Shown here: positions 5,873 to 14,320 of the stretch, piece by piece
Position numbering within the stretch: position 1 is the stretch's first letter
How the letters are laid out: every line of letters starts with the position of its first letter
Assembly (NCBI GenBank): GCA_002717305.1
Contig: PBDH01000043.1
Span: forward strand, 1 to 17,347
Length of the DNA stretch: 17,347 nucleotides
Source: Gammaproteobacteria bacterium
GTDB lineage: Bacteria > Pseudomonadota > Gammaproteobacteria > Pseudomonadales > Litorivicinaceae
Reading direction: 5' to 3'
Program-made: the position numbers and the translations under genes
Notes under the pieces: generated by a model
The model's database searches: none
What the model saw: only the letters and a program-made list of their open reading frames with translations
Told to the model about the DNA's origin: nothing

Positions 5873-6565
5873 ATTCTCTTCTAGGAACGGGTCTTCAAGG
5901 AACAGATCAACAACGATTCCGTCATTGATTTCGTAGCGGCGACGCTGCTCATAGGCGCTGCGCATTAACACATACGGATCTCCAACCGATTTAAGCTCCA
6001 TCGGCAACTGCGCTCGGGTCTGAATCCCTTCAGCGACCATAAGCTCGGTCACTCCCACCTCGTCCTGCCAATTGACTGGGTTCAGTGGCCTGTCGACAAT
6101 ACGACCACCGAGGTCACGTAAATTACTGGGGCCGAGGATCGGTAGCACTAAATATGGGCCTGAGCCGACACCCCAATAAGCCAAGGTCTGACCCAGATCC
6201 TCTTTTTCCCGTTCAATACCCATGGCTCCCGCCACGTCAAAGAGCCCAAACAGGCCGATCGTGGAATTGAAAATAAATCGGGTCAAAGAACGAACGGCCT
6301 TCTCAGGTTTCGCCTGTAAGACCGAATTTACTGCAGTAATGGGTTCACCGAGATTACTGAAGAAGTTACTGACCCCTGTCCGGACTGGTTTTGGTGTAAT
6401 GGCTCGGTACCCTCTAGCAACCGGACTCAAAACGTAACTGTCCGCTTTTTGATTGAAGGCAAACATTGCACGGTTCCAGCCCTCGAAGGGATCAGTCTCA
6501 GTCTCACCAAACACAAGGCCAGGCGAAAAAAACAAAGCAACAACGAAGTAGAAAGAACGCGTCAT
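5858..6565 (-). CDS. mlaA: MlaA (VacJ)-family outer-membrane lipid-asymmetry protein, without a lipobox
   Basis: MlaA sits in the outer membrane and removes misplaced phospholipids from its outer leaflet, passing them to MlaC and the MlaFEDB transporter. The 235 residues match the family through DPFEGWNRAMFAFN (25-38), the SNLGEPITAVN region, TRFIFNSTIGLFGLFDVA, LGQTLAYWGVGSGPYLVLP and the GPSNLRD loop. E. coli MlaA is a lipoprotein with an acylated Cys, but this protein has no cysteine at all. Residues 1-20 look like an ordinary signal peptide, possibly cleaved after VFG. The ATG overlaps the hrpA stop (ATGA, 6562-6565), so it appears coupled to hrpA. No other mla gene is present in the window. 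Its 3' end overlaps tal. Confidence 0.93.
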   Translation of the reverse strand: MTRSFYFVVALFFSPGLVFGETETDPFEGWNRAMFAFNQKADSYVLSPVARGYRAITPKPVRTGVSNFFSNLGEPITAVNSVLQAKPEKAVRSLTRFIFNSTIGLFGLFDVAGAMGIEREKEDLGQTLAYWGVGSGPYLVLPILGPSNLRDLGGRIVDRPLNPVNWQDEVGVTELMVAEGIQTRAQLPMELKSVGDPYVLMRSAYEQRRRYEINDGIVVDLFLEDPFLEENSPAQ

Positions 6566-9500
6566 AGTTTTCGGTATTCCCTCAAAGCATTAAATAACCG
6601 TTTATACGAGACTTTATCACGTGTTTTCAACGATTGAGCAAAACAAAGCACACGAAATTCCTCAATTTGCCACCTAAGACCCACTAACTGAGGGTCCTGA
6701 TAGCGCCAATCGTTAGGACAAGTCGGCCACAATTTTTTTAGACTCGTTTCGAGGTCCTCGATCTCTTTTTGCCACTGCGCGTCGAGTAAAAGACGGGACT
6801 GAAGCTTCTCTAACCTTTGCTCAACCGCGTGCAAATATCGGTCGAGATCGATCAGACGGTCCGGCGGAGTGCTATATAATGGTGCTTCGCAAAGAGTCTG
6901 AATATGAGATTTCATAGCAGTAATTGAGCTGAGCCACGGTGCGGGGACTTTTCCGCCAAGCCTTTGCTTCAGGGATCGATATCGGGCCATAGCCGATTCA
7001 AGCGATACAGATATCCGAATGGCTTGATTGATGACCTCTTCACGAACGTACTTTTTTGCATCCACAAACTGCGTCTCGGATAAAACCTCCTTACCCAGCT
7101 CAAGACAAGACAACACGATTAACCGGTTAAACTTGTGTTGATCGGTCTCGTTTGAACACACCGCAATCGATGCCTTCTGGTATGCCGCGTCTTTTGTTTT
7201 TAAGAACCGAAATAAGTCAGCAGACCGAGCTACCAATAACTGCGCCACAGCCTCCTGATTTTGAACGGTGGCGTCTTTAGGATCAAAAACAGATGTCAAC
7301 AGGACCTCATCGTTTTGCAACGTCAATCTCTGAAACTTTTTCATTTCGATACCGCCAAGGACCGTGCTTGAGTCGCACGCGAGGTCTAATCCGGTTGGCC
7401 AATCGGTAAAGACTTCCTGAGCATCATTTATTTTGAGCTTACTGACTTGATCGTTCAATCGATCCTGAAGTTTCGCCAGATTACGATCCGCATCAATCAC
7501 TAGACCGTCTGAACCGACAACCTCGATCCTGAGTTTCAGACGGGGATCTATTTGTTTGTCCGCCCAGAACAGCACATCGACGGAAATACCGGTTCGTTTT
7601 GTGACACACCGGGCGACTGATTGGCCCAAACTACCAGAATTCGGGTCGATCAATGGCATGATATCTCGCACGAAATCAGGAATTGGAACCAATTGACGTC
7701 GGATCGACTTTGGCAATCCACGGACCATAGCCTCCACCTTTTCCTCGACTGCACCCGGCACAGCCCATTCTAAATTATCGGGATCTAACTGCATCAGGGC
7801 TTCGAGCGGAACCTGAACCGTCACACCATCTTCGTCTTTGCCTGGCGCAAACTGATAGCTGGCAGGTAGTTTTAAATGCCCGAGCTCTACCTGTTCAGGA
7901 TAGTGCTCGGTGCTAACGGCTGCTTCCTGGTCAATTTTTAGGTCGTCGATAGACAGATAGAGCAATTGCCGCTCATCTTCCGAGGCTGTTTTCCACCAGG
8001 CCTCCAAGGCCCGCACGTCGTTGATTGAGTCTGGAAATCGGGAGCCAAACCAATCAACCATATCGTCGGGACTTCTCATCAAGTCCACACGCCGCAGTTT
8101 TGCCTCTATATCAGACGCCTCCAAGAAAATCCCTCTGTTATGGGTCAGAAACGGCAACCTCGTTTTGATCTCACCGAGAATTAAGCCTTCAGTGATAAAC
8201 AATTGCCTCGCATGATTTGGGTCAACGGATGCGTACCTGATTGGTTCTCGTTCCCGTAATGTGAGACCGAACAATCGTGTCGACCGATAGCAGAGGGCTC
8301 GGCCTTGTTTTTTGGACCAAAAGGGTTCCTGATGTGTGTACTTGAGGAGTCTTGGCACTGCCGCGACCACCCATTTTGGATCAATTTGAGCAACGGTACG
8401 CGCAATTATCCGATGCGTCTCGACCAACTCTCCGGCCAAAACCCAAAGGGGCTTTGATGCTAATGTTGTTTTTGGGATACGGAAACGCCGATTTCTAACG
8501 CCTTGATAGTCTACCTCATCGCGCCGTCCAATCTGACTAGAAAGACCGGTAAGAAGTGCTATGTGAAACCCTTCGCGATCAAGCTCATAGCCCTCGGATA
8601 GGCGTTTCTGACCTCGAAAATTCAGTAAAATCTGTCGATGAATCTCCCGCCACTCTCTTAATCTATTGTAGTTGAGGCGCTCTGATAAGCACCATTGTCG
8701 AAACTTTGAGTTCGACAAATCACTACGCGTGTTCTCCACGTAATTCCAAAGATTTAGCAACGATATAAACTGACTACTCGCATCTGAAATTGACGAATCA
8801 TCAAATGTAGATTCCCTAGGATCTTGTATCGATAGCGCGGAAGCGACGATACTGACCTCCCAAAACACGCGCCGTGATTCTGCATCTAATAGTATTCGCC
8901 CGATACGCGGGTCCAGTGGAATGTTGGCGACTCGTCGACCGAGCTTAGTCAACCGCACTTTTGGTGTAACCAAGTCAAGCTCTCGTAATTGCTGAATACC
9001 ATCGCGAATCAACTGTGATTCGGGCGGATCAACGAACGGAAAATCAAGAGGATCGCCGAGTGAAAGATCGAGGCACTGCAGCACAACGGAGGCCAAATTC
9101 GTCCTTAAAATTTCAGCATCGGTAAACTCAGGTCTTGCCTTAAAGTCATCCTCTTCATAGAGACGAATAGCAATCCCAGGCTCTGTTCGGCCGCAGCGAC
9201 CAGATCGTTGATTCGCGCTTGCTTGGCTGATGGGTTCGATGGGTAAGCGCTGTATCCTGCTGCGTGGAGAATAACGACTGATCCGGGCGAGCCCTGAGTC
9301 AATCACATAGCGGATTCCTGGAACTGTTAACGATGTTTCTGCAACGTTTGTTGCTAAAACAAGACGTTGCGATCCACGGTCAACTGGATTGAAAATACGT
9401 TGCTGTTCCTTCGCTCCAAGCCGCGCATAGAGAGGCAACACGTCAAGACGGTCTACCGATGCCTGTCTTAGAAAGTGAGATACGTCCCGAATTTCACGCT

Positions 9501-10290
9501 CACCGGGTAAGAACGCCAAAATATCACCCATCGGTTTTCGCGATTCTCGATCGATCGTACGCAAGTCAATAACTGCCTGATGAATCGCTTGTGCCAAGCC
9601 AACCCCGTCCGCCTTCGATACGTCCAATTCTCTCATTGGGTGATACTGAATTTTTACGGGATAGGTCCGACCCGACACCTGAATCACTGGTGAGTTAAGA
9701 AAATGGGCACTGAATTTTTCATAGTTAATCGTTGCCGAAGTGACGATCACCTTGAGATCTGGCCGGTTTGGAAGAATCGTCTTAAGAATGCCTAACAGAA
9801 AGTCGATATTCAAACTGCGTTCATGCGCTTCGTCGATGATAACCGTGTCGTAACGTTCGAGTAATGGATCATTTCGAAATTCTGCCAACAGCAAACCATC
9901 TGTTACTAACTTGATAGGGGTTCCATCAGAACTTTGACGATCAAACCGCACCTGGTAGCCACACAAATCACCAAGATCAGACTGCAGCTCCTCTGCTATA
10001 CGAGTTGCGACGGAACGTGCCGCAAGTCGCCGTGGTTGCGTGTGAACGATTTGTTTCTTTTTGCCACGACCGAGTTTCAAACAGAGTTTCGGTAACTGCG
10101 TTGTTTTCCCAGAACCTGTCTCACCGACCACGATAATCACCTGATGCGATCGGAATGCTGCTTCCAACTCAGACAATGCGTCAGTCACCGGCAAGTCTGG
10201 AAAATTGAGGATGAGCGGCAACTTGTCTCTCGATCTTGGATGGGGGATTTCACAGCTAAATGACGGCAAAACAGACTCACAACGGCTCAA
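6562..10290 (-). CDS. hrpA: ATP-dependent RNA helicase HrpA (DEAH box)
   Basis: HrpA is a DEAH-box RNA helicase; in E. coli it is linked to mRNA processing and resolving stalled translation. The 1242-residue frame shows Walker A GETGSGKT (56-63), HTQPRRLAAR (83-92), DEAH (153-156), SAT (185-187), TNVAETSLTVPG (314-325) and QRSGRCGR (361-368). The helicase-associated domain and long HrpA-specific C-terminal region follow. E. coli HrpA has 1300 residues with about 80 before the helicase core, and this protein lacks most of that extension. No ATG lies upstream of the core: an in-frame TGA is at 10321-10323 and the first start codon is TTG at 10290, without a clear ribosome site. TTG at 10221, preceded by GAGAG at 5 nt, is an alternative. 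It is followed directly by mlaA and is divergent from ppnN. Confidence 0.95.
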   Translation of the reverse strand: MSRCESVLPSFSCEIPHPRSRDKLPLILNFPDLPVTDALSELEAAFRSHQVIIVVGETGSGKTTQLPKLCLKLGRGKKKQIVHTQPRRLAARSVATRIAEELQSDLGDLCGYQVRFDRQSSDGTPIKLVTDGLLLAEFRNDPLLERYDTVIIDEAHERSLNIDFLLGILKTILPNRPDLKVIVTSATINYEKFSAHFLNSPVIQVSGRTYPVKIQYHPMRELDVSKADGVGLAQAIHQAVIDLRTIDRESRKPMGDILAFLPGEREIRDVSHFLRQASVDRLDVLPLYARLGAKEQQRIFNPVDRGSQRLVLATNVAETSLTVPGIRYVIDSGLARISRYSPRSRIQRLPIEPISQASANQRSGRCGRTEPGIAIRLYEEDDFKARPEFTDAEILRTNLASVVLQCLDLSLGDPLDFPFVDPPESQLIRDGIQQLRELDLVTPKVRLTKLGRRVANIPLDPRIGRILLDAESRRVFWEVSIVASALSIQDPRESTFDDSSISDASSQFISLLNLWNYVENTRSDLSNSKFRQWCLSERLNYNRLREWREIHRQILLNFRGQKRLSEGYELDREGFHIALLTGLSSQIGRRDEVDYQGVRNRRFRIPKTTLASKPLWVLAGELVETHRIIARTVAQIDPKWVVAAVPRLLKYTHQEPFWSKKQGRALCYRSTRLFGLTLREREPIRYASVDPNHARQLFITEGLILGEIKTRLPFLTHNRGIFLEASDIEAKLRRVDLMRSPDDMVDWFGSRFPDSINDVRALEAWWKTASEDERQLLYLSIDDLKIDQEAAVSTEHYPEQVELGHLKLPASYQFAPGKDEDGVTVQVPLEALMQLDPDNLEWAVPGAVEEKVEAMVRGLPKSIRRQLVPIPDFVRDIMPLIDPNSGSLGQSVARCVTKRTGISVDVLFWADKQIDPRLKLRIEVVGSDGLVIDADRNLAKLQDRLNDQVSKLKINDAQEVFTDWPTGLDLACDSSTVLGGIEMKKFQRLTLQNDEVLLTSVFDPKDATVQNQEAVAQLLVARSADLFRFLKTKDAAYQKASIAVCSNETDQHKFNRLIVLSCLELGKEVLSETQFVDAKKYVREEVINQAIRISVSLESAMARYRSLKQRLGGKVPAPWLSSITAMKSHIQTLCEAPLYSTPPDRLIDLDRYLHAVEQRLEKLQSRLLLDAQWQKEIEDLETSLKKLWPTCPNDWRYQDPQLVGLRWQIEEFRVLCFAQSLKTRDKVSYKRLFNALREYRKL

Positions 10291-10385
10291 CAGGGAAACT
10301 GAAGGATCACAACGAAAAAATCAACTCGGAACTTTTTTATTCCAACTACATGTGTAACCTTAAATCACAATACTTAGGATGTCGC

Positions 10386-11774
10386 ATGAGTCGGTCAAGA
10401 GCCATTACTGAAGTTGACAAGGTGGCAGAAATATCTGTCTTTCCTGTAAATCATCTTGCATTTTTAAGTCAGGATGAAATCGGTCGGCTGATCGATCGTA
10501 CCGACCGGACGCTCTATCCATTGATCCGTAGCTGCACCCTCGCAGTATTAAGCATTGGCACAGCGACCGAAGATGGTCTTGGTCTGTTTGCTAAGTATCC
10601 CGACTTTGATTTGGAATTCGAAAGATATCCCCGCGGGCTGAAGGTGGTATTGAAAAATGCACCCGCGAAAGCATTTGTCGATGGCGTCCTGATTGCAACG
10701 ATCAACGACCACCTATTTTCAGTGTTACGAGACCTTCTACATGGCCGTTATCTTCGAACGCGACTTAGCCAACCAACTGGATCCGAATCCGCCGATTTAG
10801 TATTTCAAATTCTACGCAACGCAAAAGTGCTCGATTCGGACCAAAAAGTGTCCCGAATTGTTTGCTGGGGCGGTCACAGCATTAGTAGTCCCGAGTACGA
10901 CTACGCGCAAGCCGTCGGTCAGGAACTGGGTTTACGGAGGTTTGATATATGTACCGGATGCGGACCCGGTGCGATGAAGGCATCGATGCGTGGGGCGCTC
11001 TATGCGCACAAGCGCCAGAAATATTCAGCTGGGCATTTTATCGGTATCAGTGAACCTGGGATCATTGCCGCTGAGCCGCCGAACGAAATAGTATCCGACC
11101 TCGTGATAATGCCCGACATCGAAAAGCGACTGGAAGCTTTCGTCAGGATCGCTCATGGTATTGTTATTTTCCCGGGTGGTCCGGGCACCGTGGAGGAGAT
11201 CCTATACCTACTCGCAATATTGACAACGCCCGCCAATAGGGAGGATCCGTTGCCAGTAGTTCTTACAGGCCCTGAGTCTTCCCGACCCATTATCGATGCC
11301 TATGGAACATTCCTCGAAACTGCGCTTGGACAGGACATTACGTCCCACATTGATGTCGTGATCGGCGACGCTGCCTGTGTAGCTAAAACGATGCAAGCGG
11401 GTCGTGATAGAGTTGAAAAATATCGGCAAGAAACTAACAATGCTTACTGTTTTAATTGGACTTTGGAAATTCCTGACTTGTTGACGACAAGCTTCGTGCC
11501 AACACATGAGTCAATGAGTGGGCTCAATCTGTCATTAAGTCAAAGCTCGCAGCAGCTCGCCTCGGAACTTCGGTGTCTATTTTCAGGGATTGTAGCGGGG
11601 AACGTGAAACCTGAAACACGCCAGCTCATAAATGAATCAGGACCATTTAAAGTTCGGGTAACATCTGAACTCGGGGGTAGGATCGAATTGTTACTAGAAC
11701 GACTTATATCTGAAAACCGAATGAAAGTTGATGGAGTTTATACGCCCTGTTATCGCATCACCCCAAGCTGCTAA
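10386..11774 (+). CDS. ppnN: Nucleotide 5'-monophosphate nucleosidase PpnN (LOG family)
   Basis: PpnN (formerly YgdH) cleaves purine and pyrimidine nucleoside monophosphates to base plus ribose 5-phosphate, and in E. coli is stimulated by (p)ppGpp. With this start the protein has 462 residues (E. coli 454). The N-terminal PpnN domain begins ISVFPVNHLAFLSQDEIGRL. The LOG domain carries VCWGGHSI (159-166), CTGCGPGAMKA (189-199), MPDIEKRLEAFVRIAHG and the PGGPGTVEE signature (263-271), and the C-terminal domain includes FSGIVAGNVKPET. I chose ATG 10386 because AGGA lies 6 nt upstream (10376-10379) and the length matches E. coli. The frame is open back to 10260, but that would overlap hrpA and add 42 non-conserved residues. 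An acyltransferase gene follows on the same strand. Confidence 0.95.
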   Translation: MSRSRAITEVDKVAEISVFPVNHLAFLSQDEIGRLIDRTDRTLYPLIRSCTLAVLSIGTATEDGLGLFAKYPDFDLEFERYPRGLKVVLKNAPAKAFVDGVLIATINDHLFSVLRDLLHGRYLRTRLSQPTGSESADLVFQILRNAKVLDSDQKVSRIVCWGGHSISSPEYDYAQAVGQELGLRRFDICTGCGPGAMKASMRGALYAHKRQKYSAGHFIGISEPGIIAAEPPNEIVSDLVIMPDIEKRLEAFVRIAHGIVIFPGGPGTVEEILYLLAILTTPANREDPLPVVLTGPESSRPIIDAYGTFLETALGQDITSHIDVVIGDAACVAKTMQAGRDRVEKYRQETNNAYCFNWTLEIPDLLTTSFVPTHESMSGLNLSLSQSSQQLASELRCLFSGIVAGNVKPETRQLINESGPFKVRVTSELGGRIELLLERLISENRMKVDGVYTPCYRITPSC

Positions 11775-11797
11775 AAAACGTTGAGGTATTAGGCGCC

Positions 11798-12544
11798 CTG
11801 CTACGCGCTAACCTGCGCATCGCCCTGCTTATCGCATGGTTTGTGTTGTCTTTGCTTCAACAGACTGCCGGGTTTTTATTAGGTACCGGTGACGGTCGTC
11901 ACCTCAGACTCCGGTTTTACAGGGGTGCCCTACGTATTCTGGGGATCCGTATCCGTGTATTTCATGAATTCAGTCCCCGCCGACCACTCTGTATCGTTGC
12001 GAATCATGTGTCATACCTTGACGTATTCGTCCTGGGTAGCCTCATCCCAGCCGTATTTGTAGCCAAGAAAGAAGTCAGAGAGTGGCCCGTAATCGGGTGG
12101 ATAGCTTGGTTACAACGTACGATCTTCATTGAACGCAAGCGTTCAAAGGCTAATGAGGAGGTTCGTCCGCTCGTTAAAGCCTTAGATCGGGGCTCAAACG
12201 TAATTGTTTTTCCGGAGGGAACATCAACGGACGGCTTAACCATCCTGCCTTTCAAGAGCACACTTTTTGAAGCACCAAAGCGTGCAAATGCTTACATTCA
12301 ACCGGTGAGTCTCATTTACCGTGAGCGACATGGCGACAAACTATCTGACAAAGATCGTCAGTTTTATACATGGGGAACGGACGCTCCCTTTTTTAACCAT
12401 TTCTCGAAACTCATAATGCGCCCGGGGGTTCTCGTTGAGGTGTGGATCCGAAAACCGCTCAGTCCGCAACTTAGTAGAAAACTTCTTGCAAAAACGTCAG
12501 AACAGCGCATTTATTACGCACTTAGGCGTCTTGTTAACCGGTAA
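11798..12544 (+). CDS. 1-acyl-sn-glycerol-3-phosphate acyltransferase family protein (PlsC-like)
   Basis: This is a membrane acyltransferase of the LPLAT/PlsC family, which acylates lysophospholipids. It has the HX4D motif NHVSYLD and the FPEGTSTDG motif, with VAKKEVREWPVIGW and TIFIERKR between them. The SYLD and TSTDG forms resemble the OlsA/PlsC-paralogue group, so the acceptor is uncertain. The first standard start codon in frame is GTG at 11843, but it has no ribosome site and would cut into the N-terminal hydrophobic segment. In frame upstream lies LLRANLRIALLIAWFVLSLL, a typical N-terminal membrane anchor, with only CTG codons as possible starts. CTG 11798 has AGG 4 nt upstream (11791-11793) and yields 248 residues. 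It lies 23 nt after ppnN, probably in one operon, and ends 5 bp from the convergent acpS. Confidence 0.85.
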   Translation: MLRANLRIALLIAWFVLSLLQQTAGFLLGTGDGRHLRLRFYRGALRILGIRIRVFHEFSPRRPLCIVANHVSYLDVFVLGSLIPAVFVAKKEVREWPVIGWIAWLQRTIFIERKRSKANEEVRPLVKALDRGSNVIVFPEGTSTDGLTILPFKSTLFEAPKRANAYIQPVSLIYRERHGDKLSDKDRQFYTWGTDAPFFNHFSKLIMRPGVLVEVWIRKPLSPQLSRKLLAKTSEQRIYYALRRLVNR

Positions 12545-12549
12545 GTTGC

Positions 12550-12930
12550 TTAAATTTCGATTGTGCAAAAAGCAATAGCATGTGAACGATCGTCGCTAAT
12601 GCTGAGGTAGATCTTACAAGGAGGGGTGTCGCTCAGTACCCTATTCTTGGGATTCAATTTGACCACCGGACGCCCGAGTTCGTCATGGCGCACAGACAGA
12701 TCACGAAACCCAAATCCCCGCCCAATACCAGTCCCCAGTGCTTTGGAAATTGCCTCTTTTGCCGCGAAGCGCTTAGCAAGAAATTGAGGGCGCTGTGACT
12801 CCCTCACAGCCTGAAACTCTGAGTACTCCAAAGGATCAAGAATACGCGAAGCAAAATGATCTCCATGACGTTGCAATGCATTTCGAATTCGTTCAACGTC
12901 ACATAAGTCGATACCAATACCGCTAATCAT
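12550..12930 (-). CDS. acpS: Holo-[acyl-carrier-protein] synthase
   Basis: AcpS transfers 4'-phosphopantetheine from CoA to the serine of acyl carrier protein, activating it for fatty acid synthesis. The 126 residues match E. coli AcpS in length and show GIGIDLCDVERI (4-15) with metal ligand Asp8, and RFAAKEAISKALGTGI (54-69) with Glu59. The ATG overlaps the pdxJ stop by 4 nt (ATGA, 12927-12930), as in the E. coli pdxJ-acpS pair. It is the last gene of the lepA-to-acpS operon and ends 5 bp from the convergent acyltransferase gene, with no intrinsic terminator in between. Confidence 0.96.
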   Translation of the reverse strand: MISGIGIDLCDVERIRNALQRHGDHFASRILDPLEYSEFQAVRESQRPQFLAKRFAAKEAISKALGTGIGRGFGFRDLSVRHDELGRPVVKLNPKNRVLSDTPPCKIYLSISDDRSHAIAFCTIEI

Positions 12931-13661
12931 CTACAAGCGCGATCCATGATCAAACGGAATTCTCTCACGGCCTCCGGCAACCCCACCATCAGCGCTCTTG
13001 CCACCAGACTGTGCCCGATATTCAACTCATGCATGCCACCGATACTGGCTATTGGTGCAACGTTAAACTTTGTAAGTCCATGCCCTGCGTTAACTATGAG
13101 GCCTAGCCGTTGTGCAAACACCGCGGCCTTCTCTAGCCGTTTCAGTTCCAAGTCCCTTTGCTCCGGTGTGAACGCATTAGCATATTCACCTGTATGCAAC
13201 TCAACGACCGGTGCTCCGACCTTTTGCGCGGCCTGAATTTGCGCTGTATTAGGATCAATAAATAAACTAACCTCGATCCCGACATCTGACAGTTTCGCCA
13301 CCTGCGCACTAAGTGCAGAGACTTGATTCACCACGTCGAGCCCCCCTTCCGTAGTCACCTCTCTTCGATATTCAGGAACAATACAACATGCCTTTGGCGT
13401 GGCTTTAAGTGCGATTTGGACCATTTCATCTGTTGCCGCCATTTCCAGATTCATTGGTGTGCGAAGGTGGTCCCTCATCAACCAAACATCGTCATCACGT
13501 ACATGCCGTCGATCCTCACGTAAGTGGACAGTAATACCATCAGCACCTGCCTCCTCAACAGCCAGAGCCATTTGCAACAAGTTTGGATCACTCCCACCAC
13601 GGGCGTTACGCAACGTAGCCACGTGATCGATATTGACACCGAGCCTTACGTATTGATTCAT
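12927..13661 (-). CDS. pdxJ: Pyridoxine 5'-phosphate synthase
   Basis: PdxJ condenses 1-deoxyxylulose 5-phosphate with 3-amino-2-oxopropyl phosphate to make pyridoxine 5'-phosphate, the last ring-forming step of DXP-dependent vitamin B6 synthesis. The 244-residue barrel has LGVNIDHVATLRNARGG (7-23), GITVHLREDRRHV with His46, NLEMAAT with Glu73, and VNAGHGLT with His194, corresponding to E. coli His45, Glu72 and His193. The C-terminal NIGHSLVARALMVGL phosphate-binding segment is present. The start overlaps recO by 4 nt and the stop overlaps acpS by 4 nt. Confidence 0.97.
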   Translation of the reverse strand: MNQYVRLGVNIDHVATLRNARGGSDPNLLQMALAVEEAGADGITVHLREDRRHVRDDDVWLMRDHLRTPMNLEMAATDEMVQIALKATPKACCIVPEYRREVTTEGGLDVVNQVSALSAQVAKLSDVGIEVSLFIDPNTAQIQAAQKVGAPVVELHTGEYANAFTPEQRDLELKRLEKAAVFAQRLGLIVNAGHGLTKFNVAPIASIGGMHELNIGHSLVARALMVGLPEAVREFRLIMDRACR

Positions 13662-14320
13662 TTACTTTTTCTCACTTCCGACAACATCTCCCTAGATACC
13701 AAACGCCGACCTCCCAGCGTGTGGTCCAACAAATGTCGGTGCAACCACTTTGCATGCCTCGCAGCAACCGGTTCAGTATAGACACCCGTTGATAAAGCCA
13801 TCCAATCCGCACCGCACAGAGCATCAACTTCATCAGAATTCACTTCGACTAATTCTTGAAATTGGTGCAACCGATAGTATGTTCGAGCATGGAGACGTTT
13901 GCCGTTGCGATCAATATCAAGAACAGGATATGTTCCAGCCGCTTCCAATAAAAACCGCTCAAATTGACGCAAGGTATTAAACGATTTGAGTGAGATACCC
14001 TTCACCGAATCCGTGTATAGGTCAAACAATCTCTCCACTTCAGCGCCTTCTGGCAGGATCCAATTTGTAATTTCGTTAAGGTAGAGTCCACTGATCAATT
14101 CCGTCCCTTGAAGTGGCACTCTAGACCCTGCTGATTCAATTTTTGTTAGGCTTGCAAGATTTTTTTTCAAAGACAACAATCCAAATAATGGTTGGAACTC
14201 GCTAGCCTTCAATCCACCTCGCGCGATGCATCTGGTGAGCCGATTGTTCTCAGCCAGCACAGTTAATAAAGCGCTGTTCTCACGATAAGGCTGCTTCCGG
14301 ATGACCCAGAACTTTTGCAT
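13658..14320 (-). CDS. recO: DNA repair protein RecO
   Basis: RecO works with RecR, and with RecF or alone, to load RecA onto SSB-coated single-stranded DNA during gap repair. The 220-residue product has the N-terminal OB-fold entry (MQKFWVIRKQPYRENSALL, then RLTRCIARGG), followed by the helical region. It is somewhat shorter than E. coli RecO (242 residues) and has no zinc-type cysteine cluster. RecO is poorly conserved, so the call rests on the N-terminus, the length and its place between era and pdxJ, the classic gammaproteobacterial order. Its ATG overlaps the era stop by 1 nt (TGATG at 14318-14322), and its own stop overlaps pdxJ. Confidence 0.93.
   Translation of the reverse strand: MQKFWVIRKQPYRENSALLTVLAENNRLTRCIARGGLKASEFQPLFGLLSLKKNLASLTKIESAGSRVPLQGTELISGLYLNEITNWILPEGAEVERLFDLYTDSVKGISLKSFNTLRQFERFLLEAAGTYPVLDIDRNGKRLHARTYYRLHQFQELVEVNSDEVDALCGADWMALSTGVYTEPVAARHAKWLHRHLLDHTLGGRRLVSREMLSEVRKSK

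Noticed and set aside
10260..10385. Longer PpnN with 42 extra N-terminal residues
   Set aside because: It would overlap the start of hrpA, has no family match, and the ATG at 10386 has a proper ribosome site.
10481..10507. Inverted repeat CGGTCGG/CCGACCG around a GATCGATC core
   Set aside because: It lies within conserved ppnN coding sequence and is explained by the codons there; there is no sign of separate function.
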